A DNA stretch of 64,000 nt from Aphelocoma coerulescens (taxonomy: Eukaryota; Chordata; Aves; Passeriformes; Corvidae). The notes beneath the pieces were generated by a model, which was not told the DNA's origin, did no database searches, and saw only the letters and a program-made list of their open reading frames with translations. The stretch spans positions 62,001-126,000 of the forward strand of contig NW_027183615.1 in assembly GCF_041296385.1 (NCBI RefSeq), read 5' to 3'. Shown piece after piece: positions 9,245 to 21,485 of this stretch. How positions within the stretch are numbered: position 1 is the first letter of the stretch; every line of letters starts with the position of its first letter. Both the position numbers and the translations under genes were made by a program.

Positions 9245-12200
9245 GTGAGGGAAAAGTGGGATTTGGGAGCGGGAAAAGTGGGATTTGGGAGCGGGAATCC
9301 ATCGGGAATTCATTGGGAATGTCAGGGGTGGGATTTGGGACGAGGGGAGCCGAGGGAGGCCGGGAATCCCCTCAGGAATCGCCTCAGATCAGCGGGATTG
9401 GGAGGCCTGGAAGGCCCGAAATCCCTGGGAATTCCTTTGGAATCCTTCAGGAATCCCTCAGGAATTCCCTGGGAATGCCGTGGGTGGGATTTGGGGTCGG
9501 GAATCCCCTCAGGAATCCCCTCAGGAATCTCTGGGAATTCCAGAGCGTGCAGAGCACCGACCCCCAGCGCCTCGGGGGGCTGGACACCAGGCCCCACTAT
9601 GTGAGGGAAAAGTGGGATTTGGGAGCGGGAAAAGTGGGATTTGGGAGCGGGAATCCATCGGGAATTCATTGGGAATGTCAGGGGTGGGATTTGGGGCGAG
9701 GGGAGCCGACGGAGGCCGGGAATCCCCTCAGGAATCGCCTCAGGAATCCCCTCAGGAATCGCCTCAGATCAGTGGGATTGGGAGGCCTGGAAGGCCCGAA
9801 ATCCCTGGGAATTCCTTTGGAATCCTTCAGGAATCCCTCAGGAATTCCCTGGGAATGCCGTGGGTGGGATTTGAGGCCGGGAATCCCCTCAGGAATCCCC
9901 TCAGGAATCCCTTGGGAATTCCAGAGCGTGCAGAGCAGCGACCCCCAGCGCCTCGGGGGGCTGGACACCAGGCCCCACTATGTGAGGGAAAAGTGGGATT
10001 TGGGAGCGGGAATCCATCGGGAATCCATCGGGAATTCATTGGGAATGTCAGGGGTGGGATTTGGGGCGAGGGGAGCCGAGGGAGGCCGGGAATCCCCTCA
10101 GGAATCGCCTCAGGAATCCCCTCAGGAATCGCCTCAGGAATCGCCTCAGGAATCCCCTCAGGAATCCCCTCAGGAATCGCCTCAGATCAGTGGGATTGGG
10201 AGGCCTGGAAGGCCCGAAATCCCTGGGAATTCCTTTGGAATCCTTCAGGAATCCCTCAGGAATTCCCTGGGAATGCCGTGGGTGGGATTTGGGGTCAGGA
10301 ATCCCTCAGGAATCCCCTCAGGAATCTCTGGGAATTCCAGAGCGTGCAGAGCACCGACCCCCAGCACCTCGGGGGGCTGGACACCAGGCCGCACTGCATG
10401 AGGGAAAAGTGGGATTTGGGAGCGGGAAAAGTGGGATTTGGGAGCGGGAATCCATCGGGAATCCATCGGGAATGTCAGAGGTGGGATTTGGGGCGAGGGG
10501 AGCCGAGGGAGGCTGGGAATCCCCTCAGGAATCGCCTCAGGAATCCCCTCAGGAATCCCCTCAGGAATCGCCTCAGATCAGTGGGATTGGGAGGCCTGGA
10601 AGGCCCGAAATCCCTGGGAATTCCTTTGGAATCCTTCAGGAATCCCTCAGGAATTCCCTGGGAATGCCGTGGGTGGGATTTGAGGCCGGGAATCCCCTCA
10701 GGAATCCCCTCAGGAATCCCTTGGGAATTCCAGAGCGTGCAGAGCAGCGACCCCAGCGCCTCGGGGGGCTGGACACCAGGCCCCACTACGTGAGGGAAAA
10801 GTGGGATTTGGGAGCGGGAAAAGTGGGATTTGGGAGCGGGAATCCATCGGGAATCCATTGGGAATTCATTGGGAATGTCAGGGGTGGGATTTGGGGCGAG
10901 GGGAGCCGAGGGAGGCCGGGAATCGCCTCAGGAATCGCCTCAGGAATCCCCTCAGGAATCCCCTCAGGAATCCCCTCAGGAATCGCCTCAGATCAGCGGG
11001 ATTGGGAGGCCTGGAAGGCCCGAAATCCCTGGGAATTCCTTTGGAATCCTTCAGGAGTCCCTCAGGAATTCCCTGGGAATGCCGTGGGTGGGATTTGGGG
11101 CCTGGGAAGGCCGGGAATCCTCTCAGGAATCCCTTCAGGAATCCCTTGGGAATTCCAGAGCGTGCAGAGCACCGACCCCCAGCGCCTCGGCGGGCTGGAC
11201 ACCAGGCCCCACTACGTGAGGGAAAAGTGGGATTTGGGAGCGGGAATCCATCGGGAATCCATCGGGAATTCATCGGGAATGTCAGGGGTGGGATTTGGGG
11301 CGAGGGGAGCCGAGGGAGGCCGGGAATCCCCTCAGGAATCGCCTCAGGAATCCCCTCAGGAATCGCCTCAGATCAGTGGGATTGGGAGGTCTGGAAGGCC
11401 CAAAATCCCTGGGAATTCCTTTGGAATCCTTCAGGAATCCCTCAGGAATTCCCTGGGAATGCCGTGGGTGGGATTTGGGGCCTGGGAAGGCCGGGAATCC
11501 TCTCAGGAATCCCCTCAGGAATCCCCTCAGGAATCTCTGGGAATTCCAGAGCGTGCAGAGCACCGACCCCCAGCGCCTCGGCGGGCTGGACACCAGGCCC
11601 CACTACGTGAGGGAAAAGTGGGATTTGGGAGCAGGAAAAGTGGGATTTGGGAGCAGGAAAAGTGGGATTTGGGAGCGGGAATCCATCGGGAATCCATCGG
11701 GAATCCATCGGGAATGTCAGGGGTGGGATTTGGGGCGAGGGGAGCCGAGGGAGGCCGGGAATCCCCTCAGGAATCGCCTCAGATCAGCGGGATTGGGAGG
11801 CCTGGAAGGCCCGAAATCCCTGGGAATTCCATTGGAATCCTTCAGGAATCCCTCAGGAATTCCCTGGGAATGCCGTGGGTGGGATTTGGGGTCAGGAATC
11901 CCCTCAGGAATCCCCTCAGGAATCCCTTGGGAATTCCAGAGCGTGCAGAGCACCGACCCCCAGCGCCTCGGCGGGCTGGACACCAGGCCCCACTATGTGA
12001 GGGAAAAGTGGGATTTGGGAGCGGGAATCCATCGGGAATCCATCGGGAATCCATCGGGAATGTCAGGGGTGGGATTTGGGGCGAGGGGAGCCGAGGGAGG
12101 CCGGGAATCCCCTCAGGAATCGCCTCAGGAATCCCCTCAGGAATCACCTCAGATCAGTGGGATTGGGAGGCCTGGAAGGCCCGAAATCCCTGGGAATTCC

Positions 12201-12245
12201 ATTGGAATCCTTCAGGAATCCCTCAGGAATTCCCTGGGAATGCCG
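9245..12245. repeat. Higher-order array (about 360-425 base units) with seven copies of exon D 3' end
   Basis: Each unit holds the last 61 bases of exon D, the gtgagg donor, a gggaaaagtgggatttggga segment, caggaatcgcctcag repeats and a 60-base block with gattgggaggcctggaaggc. Exon D copies lie at 9540-9600, 9921-9981, 10337-10397 (donor lost), 10730-10789 (one base deleted), 11155-11215, 11546-11606 and 11936-11996. Confidence 0.95.
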
Positions 12246-13610
12246 TGGGTGGGATTTGGGGTCAGGAATCCCCTCAGGAATTCCTTGGGAATTCTGTGGG
12301 AATGCCGTGGGTGGGATTTGGGGTCAGGAATCCCTCAGGAATTCCTTGGGAATGCCCTGGGTGGGATTTGGGGTCAGGAATCCCTCAGGAATTCCCTGGG
12401 AATGCCGTGGGTGGGATTTGGGGTCAGGAATCCCTCAGGAATCCCTCAGGGAATGCTGTGGGTGGGATTTGGGGTCAGGAATCCCCTCAGGAATTCTGTG
12501 GGAATGCCGTGGGTGGGATTTGGGGTCAGGAATCCCCTCAGGAATTCTGTGGGAATGCCGTGGGTGGGATTTGGGGTCAGGAATCCCTCAGGAATTCCCT
12601 GGGAATGCCGTGGGTGGGATTTGGGGTCAGGAATCCCTCAGGAATTCCCTGGGAATTCCCTGGGTGGGATTTGGGGTCAGGAATCCCCTCAGGAATTCTG
12701 TGGGAATGCCGTGGGTGGGATTTGGGGTCAGGAATCCCCTCAGGAATTCCCTGGGAATGCCGTGGGTGGGATTTGGGGTCAGGAATCCCTCAGGAATTCC
12801 CTGGGAATGCTGTGGGTGGGATTTGGGGTCAGGAATCCCTCAGGAATTCCCTGGGAATGCCGTGGGTGGGATTTGGGGTCAGGAATCCCTCAGGAATTCC
12901 GTGGGAATGCCGTGGGTGGGATTTGGGGTCAGGAATCCCTCAGGAATTCCTTGGGAATGCCGTGGGTGGGATTTGGGGTCAGGAATCCCTCAGGAATTCT
13001 GTGGGAATGCCGTGGGTGGGATTTGGGGTCAGGAATCCCTCAGGAATTCCTTGGGAATTCCCTGGGTGGGATTTGGGGTCAGGAATCCCTCAGGAATTCC
13101 CTGGGAATGCCGTGGGTGGGATTTGGGGTCAGGAATCCCTCAGGAATTCCATGGGAATGCCGTGGGTGGGATTTGGGGTCAGGAATCCCTCGGGAATTCC
13201 CTGGGAATGCTGTGGGTGGGATTTGGGGTCAGGAATCCCCTCAGGAATTCCCTGGGAATGCCGTGGGTGGGATTTGGGGTCAGGAATCCCTCAGGAATTC
13301 CCTGGGAATGCCGTGGGTGGGATTTGGGGTCAGGAATCCCCTCAGGAATTCCCTGGGAATGCCGTGGGTGGGATTTGGGGTCAGGAATCCCCTCAGGAAT
13401 TCCCTGGGAATGCCGTGGGTGGGATTTGGGGTCAGGAATCCCTCAGGAATTCCCTGGGAATGCCGTGGGTGGGATTTGGGGTCAGGAATCCCTCAGGAAT
13501 TCCCTGGGAATGCCGTGGGTGGGATTTGGGGTCAGGAATCCCTCAGGAATTCCCTGGGAATTCCCTGGGTGGGATTTGGGGTCAGGAATCCCTCAGGAAT
13601 TCCCTGGGAA
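12246..13610. repeat. 50-base minisatellite, about 27 copies
   Basis: Unit built from gtgggtgggatttggggtca and ggaatccctcaggaattccc plus tgggaatgcc; highly homogeneous. It appears to be an expansion of the last segment of the preceding higher-order unit. 13611-13985 is mostly unique intron with short C- and G-runs and runs into the exon E acceptor. Confidence 0.95.
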
Positions 13611-13985
13611 TCCTCCCCCACCCGGAGCTACTTTGGGATGGGGAATTCCTGGGAATTCCTGGGAATTCTGTGGGAATTTCCTCGGGAACGCGACAACAGC
13701 GAGCGGGGCGGGGTCTTGGCATGCTCAGAATTCCCAGAATTCCTTGGAAATTCCCGATTTTCCCCCAGCTTTGGCTTTTTTTTTTGGGGTGGGGGGGGGG
13801 ACCCTCTGGAATTCCCGCTTTTCCCAGGAATTCCCGCTTTTCCCAGGAATTCCCGCTTTTCCCTCCAATCCCTTCCAGGCCGTGGTGGGGGGGGGGGGTT
13901 GGGGGGGGGTGGGGAAGGGCTCTGGGGTTGCTGGAATTTCGGGAATGCCGGGAATTCCCGGATTTCCCCTCCCCCCCCCCCACAG

Positions 13986-14081
13986 ATCACGCGCCGTTAC
14001 GCCGAGTTCTCCTCGGCCATCGTCAGCATCAACCAGACCCTGCCCAGCGAGAGGAGCGACGCCCTCCTGGCCCGGCTGCAG
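13986..14081 (+). CDS. VPS52: VPS52 exon E
   Basis: Thirty-two codons, starting ITRRYAEFSSAIVSINQT and ending SDALLARLQ, phase 0 at both ends. The acceptor follows a C-run (ccccccacag); the donor is gtggga. ITRRYAEFSSA and SINQT are VPS52 signatures. The last 33 bases are repeated three times in the next intron. Confidence 0.96.
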
Positions 14082-15362
14082 GTGGGACTGGGAGCCACTG
14101 GGAGCCACTGGGAGCCGCTGGGAGGGGAGTGGGAGGCACTGGGAGGGACTGGGAGGGGAGTGGGAGGGGATTGGGAGGGGATTGGGGGGCACTGGGAGGG
14201 ACTGGGAGGGACTGGGAAGGGATTGGGAGGGGATTGGGGGGCACTGGGAGGGACTGGGAGGGACTGGGAGGGGATTGGGAGGGGATTGGGGGGCACTGGG
14301 AGCCACTGGGAGGGACTGGGAGGGGATTGGGAGGGGAGTGGGAGGCACTGGGAGGGACTGGGAGGGGATTGGGAGGCACTGGGAGGCACTGGGAGGGACT
14401 GGGAGGGGAGTGGGAGGCACTGGGAGGGACTGGGAGGGGAGTGGGAGGGCACTGGGAGGGATTGGGAGGGACTGGGAGGGAACTGGGAGGGATTGGGAGG
14501 GACTGGGAGGGGATTGGGAGGGGATTGGGAGAGGAGTGGGGAGCACTGGGAGGGACTGGGAAGGACTGGGAGCCACTGGGAGGGACTGGGAGGGGATTGG
14601 GAGGGGATTGGGAGGGACTGGGAGGGGACTGGGAGGGGATTGGGAGGGACTGGGAGGGGACTGGGAGGGGATTGGGAGGCACTGGGAGGGGATTGGGAGA
14701 GGAGTGGGGGGCACTGGGATGGACTGGGAGGGACTGGGAGAGGAGCGATGCTCTCCTGGCCCGGCTCCAGGTGTGACTGGGAGGCACTGGGAGGGACTGG
14801 GAGCCACTGGGAGGGCACTGGGAGCCACTGGGAGGGACTGGGAGGGTACTGGGAGAGGAGTGACACCTTCCTGGCCCAGCTCCAGGTGTGACTGGGAGGC
14901 ACTGGGAGGGACTGGGAGGGGAGTGGGGGGCACTGGGAGGGACTGGGAGGGGAGTGGGGGGCACTGGGAGGGACTGGGAGCCACTGGGAGCCACTGGGAG
15001 GGACTGGGAGGGGATTGGGAGGCACTGGGAGGGACTGGGAGGGACTGGGAGGTACTGGGAGAGGAGCGATGCTCTCCTGGCCCAGCTCCAGGTGGGACTG
15101 GGAGGCACTGGGAGGGACTGGGAGCCACTGGGAGAGGATTGGGAGCCACTGGGAGGGCACTGGGAGGGCACTGGGAGGGACTGGGAGCCACTGGGAGCCA
15201 CTGGGAGGGACTGGGAGCGACTGGGAGGGGACTGGGAGGGACTGGGAGGGGATTGGGAGCGACTGGGAGGGACTGGGAGAGGACTGGGAGGGGACTGGGA
15301 GAGACTGGGAGGGGACTGGGAGGGACTGGGAGAGGAGTGGGGGGCACTGGGAGGGACTGGGA
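14082..15362. repeat. GGGAGGGGATTGGGAGGGACT array with three copies of exon E 3' end
   Basis: G-rich 10-base units related to the array after exon A. Copies of exon E bases 14049-14081 occur at 14738-14770, 14853-14885 and 15059-15091, each ending in a GT donor. The sequence turns abruptly pyrimidine-rich after 15362. Confidence 0.94.
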
Positions 15363-17145
15363 ATTTTCCCCCCTTTTTTTTCCCGCTGTGTTTTTACTGC
15401 TTTTCCCCCATTTTTCCCTTCTTCCCCCCCCCCTTTTTCCCATTTTTCCCCTTTTCCCCATTTCCTTCCCCATTTTCCCCCATTCCCCCCCATTTCCCCC
15501 ATTTCCCATTTTTCCCCATTTTCCCCTATTTTTCCCCTTTCTTTCCCATTTCCCCCCATTTCTCCCCCATTTCCCCCCTTTTTCCCCATTTTTCCCCTTT
15601 TCCCACCTGTTTTTCCCCATTTTCCCCAATTTTTCCCCATTTTTCCCCATTTTCCCCTATTTTTTCCCTTTCTTTCCCATTTTCCCCCCATTTCCCCCCA
15701 TTCCCCCCCATTTTTCCCAATTCCCCCATTCCCCCCCATTTTCCCCATTTTCCCCCTACTTTTCCCCATTTTTTCCCATTTCCCCCCAATTTCCCCCCCA
15801 TTCCCCCCCATTTCCCCCCATTTTTCCCCATTCCCCCCAATTTTTCCCCTTTCTTTCCCATTTCCCCCCATTTCCCCCCTTTTCCCCCCATTCCCCCCCC
15901 TATTTCCCCCATTTTCCCCCTTTTCTTTCCCATTTCCCCCATTTTCCCCATTTTCCCCTATTTTTCCCCTTTCCTTCCCATTTCTCCCCCATTTCTTCCC
16001 CCTTTCCTCCCATTTTCCCCCATTTCCCCCCATTTCTCTCCCATTTCCCCCCATTTCTCCCCATTTTCTCCCATTTTTCCCATTTCTCCCCCATTTTCTC
16101 CCCATTTCCCCCCATTTTCCCCATTTCCCCCAATTTTTCCCCCTTTCTTTCCCATTTCCCCCATTTTTCTCCATTTTCCCCTATTTTCCCCCTTTCTTTC
16201 CCATTTCCCCCCATTTCCCCCCATTTCTCCCCCCTTTCCCCCCATTTTTCCCCTTTTCTCACCTGTTTTTCCCCATTTTCCCCATTTCCCCCTTTTCCCC
16301 TTTCTTTCCCATTTCCCCCCATTTCCCCCCCTTTTTCCCCATTTCCCCCACATTTTCCCACCTGGTTTTCCCCATTTCCCCCCCATTTCTCCCCCATTTC
16401 TCCCCCATTTCCCCCCTTTTTCCCCATTTTCCCCTTTTCCCACCTGTTTTTCCCCATTTTCCCCCATTTCCCCCCATTTTTCCCCATTTTCCCCTATTTT
16501 TTCCCTTTCTTTCCCATTTTCCCCCCATTTCCCCCCATTCCCCCCCATTTTTCCCAATTCCCCCATTCCCCCCCATTTTCCCCATTTTCCCCCTACTTTT
16601 CGCCATTCGTTCCCATTTCTCCCCCCATTTCCCTCATTTTTCTCCATTTCCCCCCATTTCCCCCCCTTTTCCCCATTTTTTCCCATTTCCCCCCAATTTC
16701 CCCCCCATTCCCCCCCATTTCCCCCCATTTTTCCCCATTCCCCCCATTTCCCCCCCTTTTCCCCATTTTTTCCCATTTCCCCCCAATTTCCCCCCCATTT
16801 CCCCCCATTTCCCCCCATTTCCCCCCATTTCTCCCCCATTTCCCCCCCTTTTTCCCCATTTTTCCCCATTTCCCCCCATTTTCCCCCATTTCCCACCCAT
16901 TTTACCCCCATTTCCCCCATTTTTCCCATTTTTCCCATTTCTCCCATTTCCCCCCATTTTTCCCCATTTCCCTCCTTTCCCCCCATTTTTCCCCATTTTC
17001 CCCCTATTTTTCCCCATTTCCCCCCCATTTCCCCCCCATCCCCCCCCATTTCCCCCCCATTTCTCTCCCATCCCCCCCCATTCCCCCCCCATTTTTCCCC
17101 ATTTTTCCCCCACTTTTCCCGTTTTCCCCTCTTTTCCCCCCAATT
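15363..17145. repeat. Polypyrimidine array (ccatttccccccattttt) before exon F
   Basis: Nearly pure C/T on the + strand for 1.8 kb, in units of 11-15 bases with larger duplicated blocks (15480-15800 resembles 16440-16600). It forms an extraordinarily long pyrimidine tract ending at the exon F acceptor, with possible triplex potential. Confidence 0.93.
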
Positions 17146-17150
17146 CCCAG

Positions 17151-17258
17151 CTGGAGGTTGAGAACCTGGTTCTGCGCGCGGCCGCCGAGTTCCCCTCGCG
17201 CCGGGAGCAGCTCGTCTTCCTCATCAACAACTACGACATGATGCTCGGGGTCCTCATG
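17151..17258 (+). CDS. VPS52: VPS52 exon F
   Basis: Thirty-six codons beginning LEVENLVLRAAAEFPSRREQ and ending LINNYDMMLGVLM, phase 0 at both ends. REQLVFLINNYDMML is a highly conserved VPS52 core. The acceptor lies at the end of a 1.8-kb pyrimidine array; the donor gtacca is weak by consensus. No copies of either exon end are visible in the flanking introns. Confidence 0.96.
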
Positions 17259-19930
17259 GTACCACCCCAAAAACCCCCAAATTCCCCCCAAAATCCCCCA
17301 AAATCCCAAAAAATCCCGAAAAATCCCCGCCGGAATCGCCCGAAACAGCGAAAAAATCACCCAAAAAACCTGAAAATTGCCCCTTTTTCCCCCAAATTCC
17401 CTCTTTTTCCCCCCAAATTCCTTCTTTTTCCCCTCTTTTTCCCCCCAGATTCCCCCAGGGATCCCCAAATTCCCTCTTTTTCCCCCCAAATTCCCCCAAA
17501 ATCCCCCAAATCCCAAAAAATCCCTGCCGGAATCGCCCGAAACAGTGAAAAAATCACCCAAAAAACCTTAAAATTGCCCCTTTTTCCCCCCAAATTCCTC
17601 CCAAATTCCCTCTTTTTCCCCCCAAATTCCCCCAGGGATCCCCAAATTCCCTCTTTTTCCCCCCAAATTCCCCCAAAATGCCCCAAATCCCGAAAAATCC
17701 CCCCCGGAATCGCCCGAAACAGCGAAAAAATCACCCAAAAAACCTTAAAATTGCCCCTTTTTCCCCCAAATTCCCTCTTTTTTCCCCCCAAATTCCTTCT
17801 TTTTCCCCTCTTTTTCCCCCCAAATTCCCACAGGGATCCCCAAATTCCCCCAAATTCCCCCAAAGTCTCGCAAATCCCGAAAAATCCCCGCCGGAATCGC
17901 CCGAAACAGCGAAAAAATCACCCAAAAAACCTTAAAATTGCCCCTTTTTCCACCCAAATTCCTCCCAATTCCCCCCAAATTCCCTCTTTTTCCCCCCAAA
18001 TTCCCCCAGGGATCCCCAAATTCCCTCTTTTTCCCCCCAAATTCCCCCAGGGATCCCCAAATTCCCTCTTTTTCCCCCCAAATTCCCCCAAAGTCTCGCA
18101 AATCCCAAAAAATCCCCGCCAGAATCGCCCGAAACAGCAAAAAAATCACCCAAAAAACCTTAAAATTGCCCCTTTTTCCCCCCAAATTCCTCCCAATTCC
18201 CCCCAAATTCCCCCAGGGATCCCCAAATTCCTTCTTCTTCACCCAAAATTCCCCCAAAATCCCCCAAATCCCGAAAAATCCCCGCCAGAATCGCCCAAAA
18301 CAGCGAAAAAATCACCCAAAAACCTTAAAATTGCCCCTTTTTCCCCCCAAATTCCCCCCAAATTCCCCCTTTTTCCCCCCAAATTCCTTCTTTTTCCCCC
18401 CAAATCCCCCCAAATTCCCACAGGGATCCCCAAATTCCTTCTTCTTCACCCAAAATTCCCCCAAAATCCCCCAAATCCCGAAAAATCCCCGCCAGAATCG
18501 CCCAAAACAGCGAAAAAATCACCCAAAAACCTTAAAATTGCCCCTTTCCCCCCCCAAATTCCCCCCAAATTCCCTCTTTTTCCCCCCAAATTCCCCCAGG
18601 GATCCCCAAATTCCTTCTTCTTCCCCAAAATCCCCCAAACCCCAAAAAATCCCCGCCGGAATCGCCCGAAACAGCGAAAAAATCACCCAAAAAACCTTAA
18701 AATTGCCCCTTTTTCCCCCAAATTCCCCCCAAATTCCCTCTTTTTGCCTCCAAATTCCTCCTTTTTCCCAGAAATTCCCTGTTTTTCCCCCAAATTCCCC
18801 CCAAATTCCCACAGGGATCCTCAAATTCCCCCTTTTTTCCCCCAAATTTCCCCCAAATTCCCTCTTTTTCCAAGAAATCCCCCCTTTTTCTGCCCAATTC
18901 CTCCCAAATTCCCTCCTTTTCCCCCCAAATTCCCTCTTTTTCTGCCCAAATTCTCCTAAATTCCCCCCAAATTCCCACATGGATCCCCAAATTCCTTCTT
19001 TTTCCCCCAAAATTCCCTCTTTTTCCCAGAAATTCCCCCCAAATTCCCCCCAAATTCCCTCTTTTTTCCCCCCAAATTCCCCCAAATCCTAAAAAATCCC
19101 CGCCGGAATCACCCGAAACAGCGAAAAAATCACCCAAAAAACCTTGAAATTGCCCCTTTTTCCACCAAAATATCCTCTTTTTCCCCCCAAATTCCCCCCA
19201 AATTCCCCCAGAGATCCCCAAATTCCCCCTTTTTCTTCCAAAATCCCCCAAATCCCGAAAAATCCCCGCCAGAATCGCCCGAAACAGCGAAAAAATCACC
19301 CAAAAAACCTTAAAATTGCCCCTTTTTCTGCCCAAATTCCCTCTTTTTCCCCCCAAATTCCTTCTTTTTCCCCTCTTTTTCCCCCCAAATTCCCCCAAAA
19401 TCCCCCCAAAATCTCCCAAATCCCGAAAAATCCCCGCCAGAATCGCCCGAAACAGCGAAAAAATCACCCAAAAAACCTTAAAATTGCCCCTTTCCCCCCC
19501 CAAATTCCCCCAAAATTCCCTCTTTTTCCCCCCAAATTCCCCCAGGGATCCCCAAATTCCTTCTTCTTCACCCAAAATTCCCCCAAAATCCCCCAAATCC
19601 CGAAAAATCCCTGCCAGAATCCCCAAAACAGCAAAAAAATCACCCAAAAAACCTTAAAATTGCCCCTTTTTCCCCCCAAATTCCCCCAAATTCCCTCTTT
19701 TTCCCAGAAATTCCCCCTTTTTCTGCCCAAATTCCCTCTTTTTCCCCCCAAATTCCCCAAAATCCCCCAAATCCCAAAAAATCCCTGCCGGAATCACCCG
19801 AAACAGTGAAAAAATCACCTAAAAAACCTTCAAATTCCCTCTTTATCTGCCCAAATTCCCTCTTTTTTCCCCAAAATTCCTCCATTTTTCCCCCAAATTC
19901 CCCTTCCCCCACCCCCCAAATCCCCCTTTT
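17259..19930. repeat. Higher-order array (about 13 units) in intron F
   Basis: C-rich aattccccccaaattccctc blocks alternate with a more complex phrase containing gccggaatcgcccgaaacag and aaaaatcacccaaaaaacct, which recurs about 13 times. Spacing is roughly 160-230 bases. No exon fragment was found in the unit. Confidence 0.92.
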
Positions 19931-19974
19931 TCCCCCCGAATGACCCCAAAATGGGGGAATTTTGGGAATTCCAG

Positions 19975-20040
19975 GAGCGGGCGGTGGAGGAGAGCAAAGA
20001 GGTCGAGGCCTTCCAGCAGCTGCTGTCGGCCCGCACCCAG
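19975..20040 (+). CDS. VPS52: VPS52 exon G
   Basis: A 22-codon exon, ERAVEESKEVEAFQQLLSAR plus TQ, phase 0 at both ends, acceptor ttccag, donor gtgagc. It aligns with the ERAADDSKEVESFQQLLNAR segment of mammalian VPS52. It lies in about 5.6 kb of tandem repeat (17259-22847) and is recognised only by homology and splice sites. Confidence 0.95.
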
Positions 20041-20046
20041 GTGAGC

Positions 20047-21485
20047 CCCAAAAAGCCACAAATTCACCCCAAATTCACCCCAAATTCACCCCAAATAGGG
20101 CCACAAATTCACCCCAAAAACGGCCCCAAATTCACCCCAAAAAGGCCCCAAATTCACCCCAAAAACAGCCTCAATTCACCCCAAAAAGGGCCCAAATTCA
20201 CCCCAAAAAGGGCCCCAAATTCACCCCAAATTCACCTCAAATTCAGCCCAAAAAGGGCCCAAATTCACCCCAAAAAGGGCCCCGAATTCACCCCAAAAAC
20301 GGCCCCAAATTCACCCCAAAAAGGGCCCCAAATTCACCCCAAAAACAGCCTCAATTCACCCCAAAAGGGCCCCAAATTCACCCCAAAATGGCCCCAAATT
20401 CACCCCAAAAAGGGCCCCAAATTCACCCCAAAAATGGCCCAAATTCACCCCAAAAAGGGCCCCAAATTCACCCCAAAACCTGCCCAAATTCACTCCAAAA
20501 AGGGCCCCAAATTCACCCCAAAATGGCCCAAAATTCACCCCAAATTCACCTCAAATTCAGCCCCAAAAGGGCCCAAATTCACCCCAAAAAGGGCCCCCAA
20601 TTCACCCCAAAAAGGGCTCCAAATTCACCCAAAAAGGGCCCCCAATTCACCCCAAAAAGGGCCCAAATTCACCCCAAAATGGCCCCAAATTCACCCCAAA
20701 ACCTGCCCAAATTCACTCCAAAAAGGGCCCCAAATTCACCCCAAAAATGGCCGCAAATTCACCCCAAAGAGGCCCAAATTCACCCCAAAAAGGCCCCAAA
20801 TTCACCCCAAAAACGGCCCCAAATTCACCCCAAAAAGGGCCCCAAATTCACCCCAAAAAGGCCCCAAATTCACCCCAAAGAGGCCCAAATTCACCCCAAA
20901 AAGGCCCCAAATTCACCCCAAAAACGGCCCCAAATTCACCCCAAAAAGGGCCCCAAATTCACCCCAAAAAGGGCCCAAATTCACCCCAAATTCACCCCAA
21001 ATTCAGCCCAAAAAGGGCCCAAATTCACCCCAAAAAGGGCCCCCAATTCACCCCAAAAATGGCCCCAAATTCACCCCAAAAAGGGCCCAAATTCACCCCA
21101 AAACCTGCCCAAATTCACCCCAAAAAGGCCTCAAATTCACCCCAAAAACAGCCCCAAATTCACCCCAAAAATGGCCCCAAATTCACCCCAAAAAGGCCTC
21201 AAATTCACCCCAAAAACAGCCCCAAATTCACCCCAAAAATGGCCCAAATTCACCCCAAAAAGGGCCCCAAATTCACCCCAAAAAAGGCCCCAAATTCACC
21301 CCAAAAACGGCCCCAAATTCACCCCAAAAAGGGCCCCAAATTCACCCCAAAACGGCCCAAATTCACCCCTAAACGGCCCAAATTCACCCCAAAAAGGGCC
21401 CCAAATTCACCCCAAAAAGGCCCCAAATTCACCCCAAAACGGCCCCAAATTCACCCCAAAAAGGGCCCCAAATTCACCCCAAAAA
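20047..21485. repeat. 23-base minisatellite aaattcaccccaaaaagggcccc, about 60 copies
   Basis: Fills the first part of intron G directly after the gtgagc donor. The units carry ggcccc and gggccc elements and differ mainly in A-run length and in aacggc/aatggc variants. Confidence 0.95.

Noticed and set aside
9184..11996. A CRISPR array (regularly spaced identical repeats)
   Set aside because: The repeats are exon D fragments in a eukaryotic intron, the spacers are themselves repetitive, and there are no cas genes.
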